From positions 372,001-436,000 of the forward strand of contig JADJFE010000030.1 of the NCBI GenBank assembly GCA_016708725.1: 64,000 nucleotides of DNA, read 5' to 3'. A model generated the notes under the pieces. That model was not told the DNA's origin. It did no database searches and saw only the letters and a program-made list of their open reading frames with translations. Every line of letters starts with the position of its first letter. The stretch's first letter is position 1. This DNA is from Candidatus Aalborgicola bjergmarkensis (GTDB lineage: Bacteria; Pseudomonadota; Gammaproteobacteria; Burkholderiales; Burkholderiaceae_C). The translations under genes and the position numbers were made by a program. Positions 24,306 through 34,300 of this stretch are shown here, piece by piece.

Positions 24306-26534
24306 TCAGCGGCGCTTGGACGAGGAGGGTTTTCTCGCCGTGGATGCCTGGTCTTGGGATTTCAATTTGCTGGCTGGGCGTTTGCGCCGTTCCTCTGCGG
24401 GGCGTGAGGAACGGGTTCTGGCGGGTGCTTCGGAGCGCTCAGCGGGCAGCGTCGTGGTATCTGGCAAGGGGCCTTTTTCGCTGGGGTCGCCATTCGGTAT
24501 CAAACGGAAGTCGATCTTTCGGCTATCAAGGTCAACCCGGCTGACCTGAATGTGTACCCGTGTGCCGATGGTGTAGCGTATCCCGGTGCGCTCGCCGCGC
24601 AGTTCCTGGCGTGCTTCCTCAAAGCGGAAATACTCGCCGCCCAGTTCGGTGATATGCACCAGACCTTCGACGTACAGTGCATCCAGGGTGACAAACAGGC
24701 CAAAGCTGGTGGCCGCAGTCACCACGCCGCTGTACTCCTCACCCAGATGCTCCTTCATGTACTTGCATTTCAACCAGGCTTCCACGTCGCGGCTGGCTTC
24801 GTCGGCACGCCGTTCATTGGCACTGCAATGCAGTCCGGCTGCTTGCCAGGCGATGCTCTCGGCGGTGTTTTTTCTGGGGGGCGGTGTATCTGATTCAGGC
24901 CTGGAGACTTGTGCCTGCTCCAGTCTGCGGGCCAGTTTGGATTGTGCTTCGCCCGGAGTTGGCAGGGTTGGCAACTTGTAGCGCGTTTTTGCCAGAATGG
25001 CCTTGATGACACGGTGTACCAGTAAGTCCGGGTAGCGCCGGATGGGGCTGGTGAAGTGGGTATAGCCTTCATAGGCCAGGCCAAAATGCCCGCTGTTGAT
25101 GGGGGTGTAAATCGCTTGTTGCATGGAGCGCAGCAGCATGGCGTGAATCTGCTGGGCATCGGGCCGGTCCTTGCTGGCTGTGGCAATGGCCTGGAACTCT
25201 GCCGGGCTTGGGTTGTCGCTGATCGTCATACCCAGGCCGGTGATTTTGAGGTAGTTCTTCAGTATCTCTTTTTTCTCGGGCGTTGGCCCTTCGTGTACCC
25301 GAAACAGGCCAGGATGTTTACTGTGTGTAATGAAATCCGCACTGCACACGTTCGCGGCCAGCATGGCTTCTTCAATCACGCGGTGTGCCACATTGCGTGT
25401 GCGGGGTACGATTTTTTCAATACGGCCGTTTTCGTTGCAAATGATCTGGGTTTCGGTGGTTTCAAAATCAACGGCCCCGCGCTTTTGCCTAGCCTGTAGC
25501 AAGGCCTGGTAGACACCATGTAAATTGAGTAAATCGTTGACGCGCTCCTTGCGTTTGAGCGCTTCGGGACCATTGGTATTGCCCAAGATTGCAGCCACTT
25601 CGGTGTAGGTGAAGCGGGCATGGCTCCACATCAGTGCCGGGTAAAACTGGTATGCAGTAACTTCTCCGTCTGCGCCGATGGACATGTCGCAAACCATGCA
25701 GAGCCGCTCGACCTCCGGGTTCAGTGAGCACAATCCGTTGGATAGCTTCTCCGGCAGCATCGGAATAACCCGACGCGGAAAGTAGACACTTGTGGCACGC
25801 TCGTAGGCATCGACATCAATGGCCGATCCGGTTTCCACATAATGGCTGACATCAGCAATTGCCACCAGCAAGCGCCAGCCTTTGATAGCAGTTTTTCCCC
25901 GGCCTTTGGATGTGGGCGTGCAATAAACGGCATCGTCAAAATCGCGTGCATCCTCACCGTCAATCGTAACCAGCGGAATGTCGGTCAGATCAATGCGCTC
26001 CATGCGATCCTGGGGGCGAACCTTGTCGGGCAGGGTGCGTGCCAGTGCGATGCAGGCCTGGGAGAACTCATGGGGAACGCTGTATTTGCGCACCGCAATC
26101 TCAATTTCCATGCCGGGGTCATCGACTTCACCCAAAACTTCCTTGATGCGCCCTATGGGTTGTCCGAATAAAGCGGGAGGATCGACCAGTTCAACCACCA
26201 CAACCTGTCCGGGTTTGGCAAGGCTGGTGGCTCCTTTGGGGATCAGAATGTCTTGCCCATAGCGCTTGTCTTCGGGTGCTACCAGCCAGACGCCGCTTTC
26301 TTGCAGTAGTCGGCCAATGATGGGCTGTGCGGAGCGCTCCAGAATTTCGATGACGCGCCCTTCGGGACGGCCCTTGCGATCCAAGCGGCCCAGGCGCACC
26401 TTGACATAGTCCTTGTGCATCACGGCACGCATTTCGTTGGGGGGCAGATAAATGTCGGGACCACCATCGTCGCGGCTCACAAATCCATGGCCTTCGTTAT
26501 GTCCTTGAACCACGCCTGTAACGTCGTCCAGCAC
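24306..26534 (-). CDS. rnr: Ribonuclease R
   Basis: A processive 3'-5' exoribonuclease of 742 residues that degrades structured RNA. Cold-shock domains come first (GVVQGHNEGHGFVSRDDGG, YLPPNEMRAVMHKDYV). The RNB catalytic domain follows, with its metal-binding motif TIDGEDARDFDDAVYC near residue 195. YFPRRVIPMLPEKLSNGLCS and FTSPIRRYPDLLVHR are strong signatures. An S1 domain lies near residues 600-690, with a basic Lys/Arg/Ser-rich tail after it. The N-terminal helix-turn-helix of E. coli RNase R is missing, as in other Burkholderiales. The only in-frame start is GTG at 26534; an AGAGAGG element lies about 33 bases upstream, so the exact start is uncertain. It follows folA on the same strand. 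Confidence 0.93.
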   Translation of the reverse strand: MLDDVTGVVQGHNEGHGFVSRDDGGPDIYLPPNEMRAVMHKDYVKVRLGRLDRKGRPEGRVIEILERSAQPIIGRLLQESGVWLVAPEDKRYGQDILIPKGATSLAKPGQVVVVELVDPPALFGQPIGRIKEVLGEVDDPGMEIEIAVRKYSVPHEFSQACIALARTLPDKVRPQDRMERIDLTDIPLVTIDGEDARDFDDAVYCTPTSKGRGKTAIKGWRLLVAIADVSHYVETGSAIDVDAYERATSVYFPRRVIPMLPEKLSNGLCSLNPEVERLCMVCDMSIGADGEVTAYQFYPALMWSHARFTYTEVAAILGNTNGPEALKRKERVNDLLNLHGVYQALLQARQKRGAVDFETTETQIICNENGRIEKIVPRTRNVAHRVIEEAMLAANVCSADFITHSKHPGLFRVHEGPTPEKKEILKNYLKITGLGMTISDNPSPAEFQAIATASKDRPDAQQIHAMLLRSMQQAIYTPINSGHFGLAYEGYTHFTSPIRRYPDLLVHRVIKAILAKTRYKLPTLPTPGEAQSKLARRLEQAQVSRPESDTPPPRKNTAESIAWQAAGLHCSANERRADEASRDVEAWLKCKYMKEHLGEEYSGVVTAATSFGLFVTLDALYVEGLVHITELGGEYFRFEEARQELRGERTGIRYTIGTRVHIQVSRVDLDSRKIDFRLIPNGDPSEKGPLPDTTTLPAERSEAPARTRSSRPAEERRKRPASKLKSQDQASTARKPSSSKRR

Positions 26535-26563
26535 GTCAGCGGTTTTATGTACGGTTTTGATAC

Positions 26564-27061
26564 TTACCTCTCTGTTCGGGTGTTGTGGTAACTCACAAAG
26601 CTAAAGTGTAGCCCGCAGCGTGCGATGTGGGATTCGCGGGATGTTTCCACCCAATGCGGCCCGAATACCGGGGCGAATGCGTCGCCTTCAAAATCGGCGT
26701 CGATTTCTGTCACCACCGCCGCGCTTGCCAATGGTAATGCCAAGGCGTACAACTGGGCGCCGCCAATGACCCAGGCTGTATCGGTGTGCTCACAAATAAG
26801 TAGTGCATCTCGCATGCTGTGTGCGGTCTGTGCCCCGATTTCGTTCCAAAGAGCCTGGTGCGTGACGACGACGTTGCGGCGTTCTGGCAGGGGGCGAAAC
26901 CGTGCTGGAATCGAATCCCAGGTTTTGCGCCCCATGATGACGGCGCTGCCTGTGGTGAGGCGTTTGAAATGCGCCATGTCTTCGGGCAAATGCCAGGGCA
27001 AGGTATTGTCCTTACCGATGACGCCATTGCGTGCGCGGGCAAAAATCAGTTGCAGTTTCAT
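26564..27061 (-). CDS. folA: Dihydrofolate reductase
   Basis: This enzyme reduces dihydrofolate to tetrahydrofolate with NADPH. The 165 residues open with MKLQLIFARARNGVIGKDN and contain LPWHLPEDMAHFKRLT, with the active-site Asp. They also include AVIMGRKTWDSIP and VIGGAQLYALALP. The ATG at 27061 overlaps the thyA stop as ATGA, which decides the start over the longer frame from 27094. It lies between thyA and rnr on the same strand, and the thyA-folA pair regenerates the folate oxidised in dTMP synthesis. Confidence 0.97.
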   Translation of the reverse strand: MKLQLIFARARNGVIGKDNTLPWHLPEDMAHFKRLTTGSAVIMGRKTWDSIPARFRPLPERRNVVVTHQALWNEIGAQTAHSMRDALLICEHTDTAWVIGGAQLYALALPLASAAVVTEIDADFEGDAFAPVFGPHWVETSRESHIARCGLHFSFVSYHNTRTER

Positions 27062-27906
27062 ACGGCCACATCTGCCTTGATGGCCGGATGGCATTGGTAG
27101 TTCTGTACTTCAAAATCTTCCAGAACATAATCAAAAATCGAAGCTGGTCGGCGCTTGATGTGCAGGGTAGGGTAGGGCAGGGGGGCGCGGCTGAGTTGTA
27201 GCGCAACCTGCTCTGCGTGGTTGCTGTAGATGTGGCAATCACCGCCGGTCCAGATGAATTCTCCCAGCTCCAGATCGCATTGCTGTGCCAGCATGTGTGT
27301 CAGCAGGGCGTAGCTGGCGATATTAAAAGGGACTCCCAGGAAAATATCGGCGCTGCGCTGGTACAACTGGCAACTCAGTCTGCCCTTGCCTGTGTCTTTT
27401 TCATCGGGCGTGTTGGCGGGTGCGACGTAGAACTGGAACAGGGCGTGACACGGCATCAAGGCCATCTTGTCCAGGTCGGCCACATTCCAGGCGCTCACCA
27501 CCATGCGGCGCGAATCGGGATTGGTCTTGAGCGTGTGGATGAGCTGGGTGATCTGGTCAATGTGGCCCCCATCGGGCATCGGCCAGCTGCGCCACTGCAC
27601 GCCGTAAACCGGCCCCAGATCACCATCGGGCCTGGCCCATTCATCCCAGATGGTGACACCGCGTTCCTTGAGCCAGTTGTTATTACCCGAGCCGCTCAAA
27701 AACCACAATAACTCCTGGATGATGGAACGCAAGTGGACTTTTTTGGTGGTGACGAGTGGAAATCCTTCGTTCAGGTCGAAACGCATCTGGTAGCCAAATA
27801 CGCTGGTCGTGCCGGTTCCGGTGCGGTCAGGCTTGAACACGCCGTGGGTGGTCGTGTGGCGCAGGAAATCCTCGTACTGGCAGCGGATGATGCGGGATGA
27901 ATTCAT
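27058..27906 (-). CDS. thyA: Thymidylate synthase
   Basis: ThyA methylates dUMP to dTMP using methylenetetrahydrofolate, giving dihydrofolate. The 282-residue protein has DRTGTGTTSVFGYQMRFDL near the start, PDSRRMVVSAWNVADLDKM, the nucleophilic cysteine in LMPCHALFQFYV, and the substrate-binding FNIASYALLTHMLAQQ. WTGGDCHIYSNH is also intact. The stop overlaps the folA start. The 5' leader contains a minus-strand copy of the dispersed repeat (27910-27950). It lies about 60 bases after the receiver gene on the same strand. Confidence 0.98.
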   Translation of the reverse strand: MNSSRIIRCQYEDFLRHTTTHGVFKPDRTGTGTTSVFGYQMRFDLNEGFPLVTTKKVHLRSIIQELLWFLSGSGNNNWLKERGVTIWDEWARPDGDLGPVYGVQWRSWPMPDGGHIDQITQLIHTLKTNPDSRRMVVSAWNVADLDKMALMPCHALFQFYVAPANTPDEKDTGKGRLSCQLYQRSADIFLGVPFNIASYALLTHMLAQQCDLELGEFIWTGGDCHIYSNHAEQVALQLSRAPLPYPTLHIKRRPASIFDYVLEDFEVQNYQCHPAIKADVAV

Positions 27907-27909
27907 ACA

Positions 27910-27950
27910 AATCTACCTGAAAGCCTTATGGTATAAGCGATAGTAGCTTT
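27910..27950 (-). repeat. Dispersed intergenic repeat, copy 2 (inverted)
   Basis: On the minus strand this reads GCTACTATCGCTTATACCAT, then AAGGCTTTCAGG-AGATTT. It fits the repeat consensus and fills most of the gap between the CheY-like gene and thyA. Confidence 0.6.
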
Positions 27951-27965
27951 AAAAAGCATAGCGTA

Positions 27966-28337
27966 TCAGGGCTGCGCAAAAACCTTGTTCAAAACTTCTG
28001 CCACCTTGTCCTTGTCAATGGGCTTGCAGATGAAGTGCTTGGCGCCGATGCTGATGGCCTTGAGCACGGTTTTTTCCTGGCCGTGGGCGGTGATGATGAT
28101 GATGGGTTTGTCCGGGTTGTCTTGCAGGATGTGCGTGGTCGCTTCCAGTCCGTCCATTTCCGGCATCTGAATGTCCATGGTGATGGCATCCGGTTGTAAT
28201 TCGCGTGACTTGGCGATGGCATCAAGGCCGTTCACTGCAGAGCCGACGACTTCGTGGCCCAGACTTTCGATGATCATGGTCAGTCGTTTGATGACTGCTG
28301 GTGAGTCGTCAACGACCAGAATGCGTTTTTTATTCAT
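27966..28337 (-). CDS. CheY-like single-domain response regulator
   Basis: 123 residues forming only a receiver domain. The acidic pair lies in ILVVDDSPAV, the phospho-acceptor Asp in AITMDIQMPEMDGLEA, the switch Thr in IIIITAHGQEK, and the conserved Lys in FICKPIDKDK. There is no output domain, so it should act by protein-protein contact or as a relay intermediate. It lies 23 bases after the giant kinase with the CheX-like domain and is the last gene of the 18-kb signalling operon, which makes it the obvious phosphate acceptor of those kinases (inference from position). Confidence 0.93.
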   Translation of the reverse strand: MNKKRILVVDDSPAVIKRLTMIIESLGHEVVGSAVNGLDAIAKSRELQPDAITMDIQMPEMDGLEATTHILQDNPDKPIIIITAHGQEKTVLKAISIGAKHFICKPIDKDKVAEVLNKVFAQP

Positions 28338-28360
28338 GGGAAAACCTCTTGGCTCTTGGT

Positions 28361-31300
28361 TCAGAATGCAAAAATGATGAATTGACCCGCAGCGCTGCTG
28401 CCGGGAAAACCCGACAGGGCGTGCGAATTTAAACTGTGCTGGCGCTCTTCGGGTGTCAGAATGTGTGGTGTGCTCATGGATAGATCAGCAGTCAGATGTG
28501 TGTAGTAGACCGTAGCATTACCAAACAGGATGTTGGCGATTTCGGCACCTACACTGTTGGCGAGTTCTTCAACTTCTTCTTGCGTGCAGCCTGGTTCGAA
28601 GCAACGTGCCATTTCCAGCAACAAGGGCCGATCAATCGAGAGTCCGAGTGTGGCATCGACACCGCCTCCCAGCTGGAGCAGCACCGTGAATTCAAACAGC
28701 GCAGTGTCGCTGATCCGTTGATGCGATGCGGCGATGGTCACGGCCAGTTTCAGATGTTCTTCGCAAAATGCGTGCATGATACGCGGTAGCGGCGCAAGGA
28801 GTCGATCTGTCAGTTTCGAGGTGTGCTGGCCCTGCGTCACCGGAACCGTTGGCCGGTAGGGCAGGGTGAAGACAAACTGCGTACCCTGACCCAAGGTTGA
28901 ATCCACCTGTACCATCCCGCCCAGGCGTTCGAGTTCCTGGTACACCGCTGCAAGGCCCACGCCACGGCCAGAAATGGTGCTGACTTCGCTGCGGGTTGTG
29001 AGTCCGTCAAGAAAAATGAGCTTGAGCGCTTGGGCATCAATCAGATCGGTGGCTTGCGTCTTGCCAAGCTCCAGTGCTTTTGCGCGAATGTAGGCCGGGT
29101 CGATGCCTTGCCCGTCGTCGCTGAACGTCAAGGTCAGGTGATCTGTGCCGGTCTGTACGCGACAGCGGATGCGGGCCACTTCGTTCTTGTCGGCCATCAG
29201 GCGCGTGTCGGGGTCTTCGATGCCGTGGTCCACCGCGTTGCGCAGCAGATGGACCAGCGATTTGCAAAATGGGCCGTAGACTTCCGGATCAATCAGCGCC
29301 ATGTCACCTTCATAGAGGATAGGGGCCAGCATTTTTTCCTGACGCGCAGCCAGTTGTTCGGCGGCTTTGAAGTGCGGTTCGATGAGTTTTTGCAAGGGTT
29401 CAAAACGTAGTTGGCGCACCAGTTCGATGATTTTTGCGCCTGTGGTTGCTGCGATGGCATTCCTGGCGCACAGTGCGTTGACACTGGCTTCGATTTGTTT
29501 GAGCTTGGCGGCAGGTATGCGGATTTCCTTGTCCGGGCTGAAGTATTCATTTCCCAGTTTGTCGCGCAGTATGGCAATATCTTCTTCCAGCGTTAGCCCC
29601 AGGTCGGTGCCGGCGAGCACGCATTTGATGGCGTTGAAATCGATGGCATTGCCGTGGTCACGCAGTTGTCCCAGACGGGTTTCCAGTTCGTGTAGCACGG
29701 CTGGCAGGGTGGGTAGGCTGGCCTGGGCAAAAAGACTTTTAAAGGTGTGGACATGGCGGAAGATTTCTGCCAGTACAGCGCCAGCCTGGCTACCAAAACT
29801 CAGCAAGTCTGGCAGGGTTCGGCTGCGAAATGTGTCGAAGTCGCGCAACGCCTCCAGCAGATCATCCCGATTTTCCAGCGCATTGACCACGAATTCGAGC
29901 CGCAGACGCTCTTGTGTCAGACGTTGTTGCAGCACTTTTTCGTCGCTGATGTCCGTCAGGATCAGCATCATCCGGCCATCGCCCAGCAGGCGGTATTCCG
30001 CTTCGTAATAACGTTCATGGAGAGCGTATTCCTTGGGCAACAGACTGAGGTAGGCATCAAAGCGCAGTGGATCGGCGTCGCCCTCGATCACCAGTTGCAG
30101 GGTTTCAGCCACAAAATAGCGTCGATCCTCATCCTGCGGGCACAGCAGTTCGGGCAGTGGTTTATCCAGCACTTCACGTTGGAAAATGCGCATGCATTCC
30201 CGGCTGTAGCCCGGTTCAACCATCAAGTCCTTGCCGCAGGATAAAAAACCCTGACCGGAGTTGTCCAGCAAGGTGGCAATCTGGAGGTTTTTTTCAAGCA
30301 ATTGGTCGGTGCGTTCCCGTACCTTTTCTTCCAGCTGGGCGTAGAGCCGCGAATTTTCGATGGAAATGGCAATCTGGCTGGACAGCAGGGTCAACATCTC
30401 CAGACGCTCGGCGGTGAAAGTTCCGCTGGCCAGATTGTTTTCCAGGTAGATGAGGCCAATCAGTTGACCCTGGTGCAGAATGGGAAAACAGAGGATGGAT
30501 TTGACGCCTTTGCGCACAATGTAAGGGTCTTGGGTAAAAAGTCCTTCCTGACTCGCATGGTGCAACAGCACGGTGGTGCGGGTGCGCACGGCATAGTGCA
30601 CGACGGACTCGCAGAGATCACCGCAGTCTGCCAGCGGTTGCGATTGCAAAACTTCGATATGCAAGGGGTCGGTGCAGCCCCGTGCTTCCAGAAGCCATGG
30701 TTTTGTCTGTGCCTGGCGCAGGATCAACGCGCCGGTTTGTGCCCCCGCGTTGACCAGCACAATGTGCATCAATTGTTCCAGCAAGCGCGCCAGCACGATT
30801 TCGCCAGATATGGCCTGGGAGGCTTTCATCACTGCGGCCAGATCCAGCTCGGTGTGGCTACTGTGCGTGGTGGTTTGCGAGGAATTGCTCAGGGTGCGTG
30901 TGGTTTTCAATCCGGTTTTGCGGATGGGTTCTTCGGTCAGCAGATCGCCATGCACCTGTTGCATGGCAGCCACCTTGGCCGAGGCGCCCCAGCGACCATA
31001 GAGATAATGGGCCTCGCGCAAGTAGATTTGTGCGAACTGCCGTAGATTTTGGCCCAGCAAGAACTTGCCATACAACTCGTTGGCCAAAGCACCTGTGTTG
31101 ATGTATTCCTGCTCCAGGGCCGATTGGATGGCTTCCTGGTACAGCGGCATGGCGCCCCAGTAGTCACCTCGCAAGCGGGCGGCTTCGGCTTCCACCAGCA
31201 GATGCTTGTGCAGGTAGTTTTCGGGACAAACTTCCGCCCACAATTTCAAATTGCCACGCAGTACCTCGATACGCTGCTGCAAGTGCAAATTGTCACGCAG

Positions 31301-34300
31301 TACCTTGATGCGCTGCTGCAAGTTTTTCTGCTCAGCCTCGCCAGAATTCACGGACAGGTCCAGCAGCATCAGCGCCGTGTAAAAAACCGCATCGGGTATT
31401 TTGCTTTGTCCCTGCGCGAGGGCTTGCACCAATTCCAGCTTTTCGATCAAGTCTGGCCACTGGGATCGATCTTCAAACAAGTAGGCATTGCGGATTTGCG
31501 CATGGTAGTACCATTCCAATTTTCTTGGAGAGTCTGCACATATTTTCAACATTTGTGCTTCATGGAAACGGGTGTCGCCGTAGGTGAGCGGATGATCAGT
31601 CAGCCCCATCAAGGCGCGAATCGGTTGCACAATGCCTACCGTTAAACAATCGAAGGCAAATTGGTCTTTGGTTCCTTGTAAAAAAATTAAATCCCGCTCA
31701 CAGATTTGCAACAAATCGGGTAGCGTTTTTCCATAGATCAGCCGATTTGCAGCCCTGAGCGCGATGGCATAGTTGCAAATAACCAGATTTCCGGATTCCA
31801 AACCACTGTCAAACGAGCGATCATAGTAATCATCACTGGTTCTTAATGGGTGATTCCAGTGGTGAATAAATAACGCATAATCGAAATAGCAGTCGGCACG
31901 CACGGAAAGATTATCCAGATGATTGGATAGGGTAATCCCCAGTGTGCCGTATTGATAACCGGTCTTGAAATCACCCAGAGACCATCCGAGGATATGACCA
32001 TACATCACATACCCGAACGAAGAGATTGCGCTATTGCCGTGTTGCAGAGAAAGATTGACCGTTTTGCAAATGGCAAGGGCAACGAGATTGGAGCGGCCAC
32101 TGAGGAAAGATGCTTGGAAAAGCCACCGCAGTAATTGCATGGTGGCCAGATGTTCGGAATCGGTCATCGGTGGTGATGCGAGTAAATCCTCGATTTGCCT
32201 ACCACCCAGGTTCTGGTTAATCTCTTGCATATTTTGATTCAACAGGGCGGTGATCTCTTCATCGTTTTCTGGAATGGTAAATCCTACGAGTTTCAGGCCC
32301 ACCTTCAGGGACTGGATGGCTTCTGCGAATTGCCACAGCATTTGGTGTTGAACAATCTGAACCAACAATACATTGATTTTGTCCAAAACGGTTTGCGCCC
32401 GTTCAAGAGCAACCGAATAAATGGCCTCGGAGTGAGAAAAATTGCCGGCTAAATACTCAGCCTCCGCACATTGCCGGTGTAGTGCCAAGGTCAGGGGGTA
32501 ATGGCTTTGCCATGCGTCCTGGGGCAATAATGCCATGCCAATGCGCAGGTGCATCACGGCTGCCTGGTAGGCAGTTGCATTTTGGGCTTTCTTGCCGGCG
32601 CGCAGATTCAATTCGGCCAATTGCAGTTTTTCTGCTACGTCCTCGATCAGTTCCCTGCCGGCATTAAGTTGTTCGAGAATATCAAACAGAGATTCGTCCA
32701 GGGTGTCCTGTGGTGTGTTCTTCAGTAACAAACGTCCGATCCTGATGTGCAAGGGTTGCAGTTGGGATTCGGCAATCAGGGAATAAGCGGCCTGTTGCAC
32801 CCGGTCGTGCAGAAAACGGTATTTGATGTTTGAACCAGTGTCTGATTCCTGCAGGAATTGATAGGAATTATCCAGGGGAACAATAAAACCGGCCTGCAGG
32901 CTTTCCCACAAGTCGCTTGCGGTTTCCATGGCTGACTTTTCATTGATGATGGTCAAGGTATTTAAATCAAACTGGTTGCCGATGGTGGCAGCCAGTTTCA
33001 GCACATGTTGCGTGTGCGGAGATAATTTCATGATCTTGCTGACCATCAGTTCGACGACATTATCTGTCATGCCAAGATTATTTATTTTCGCAATATCCCA
33101 TTTCCAAAGATTGTCAGCGGTATCAAACAGGATGAGATATTCTTCATACGCCGCATGCAGAAACTGGTTGAGGAAAAAAGGATTTCCAGCAGTTTTTGCA
33201 AAGCTCAGTTGCGCCAGTGGCAGGGTGTCCTGCGGTGGACAGTGCAGTGTTTCGGCGACCAGGGTGTTGACCTGTTCCAGATTCAGGGGCGCTAGCGTCA
33301 GGGTTTGCACCATGGCGCCGGTTTTCTGGATGTCGTCCAGCATGACCATCAACGGATGCGCTGCGTTGACTTCGTTGTCGCGGTAAGCGCCCAGAAGCAG
33401 AATGTATTTTTCTTCCCGTGCCGTCATCAGGGATTCGATCAATTTGAGCGAAGGCGGGTCGGCCCACTGCAAATCGTCCAGAAACAGCACCAGGGGGTGA
33501 TCCATAGCGGCAAAAATATGCACGAACTGCTGGAGCACGCGCTGAAAACGGTTTTGTGATTCCAGAGGCGACAACTGTGCAACTGGCGCTTGTTCGCCAA
33601 TGATGAGTTCCAGTTCGGGAATGATTTCTGCAATCACTGCTGCATTGCCGCCCAAAGTTTGCCGCAGTTTGGTACGCCAGGTGTTTAACCGGGTTTCATT
33701 TTCAGTCAGCAGTTGCCGCAACAAATCCTGAAAGGCTTGAATCAGGGAGGAATAGGGGATGTTGCGCTTGTATTGATCAAATTTACCGGAAAGAAAATAA
33801 CCGCGTTTGTGTGCGATGGGTTTATGGACTTCGTGCACCAGTGTTGATTTGCCGATGCCGGAATACCCCGCTACCAGCATCATTTCGGTGTGCCCCTGAC
33901 TGACACGCTCGAATGCGTTGAGCAGGCTGTCTACTTCCCGTTCGCGGCCATAGAGTTTTTGCGGAATCTGGAATCGATCCGAGCCATCCTGGCAGCCAAT
34001 CGGAAAATCGGCGATGCTTGCATTGCTTTGGTATTGTTCCAGACAAAACTGCAGATCCGCCCTCAGACCAAAGGCACTCTGGTAACGATCTTCCGCCATC
34101 TTGGCCATCAGTTTCAGCACAATGCGCGAGAGCATCACCGGAATATCTGCCTTGCGTTCATGTGGCGGCGGCGGCATTTTGGCCAGATGGCAATGCACGA
34201 TTTCCATGGGATCGTTGAGCGGGAACGGCACCGTGCCCGTGAGTATCTCGTAAAAGGTGGCGCCCAGCGAATAATAATCGGTGCGGTAATCCAGCGCGCG

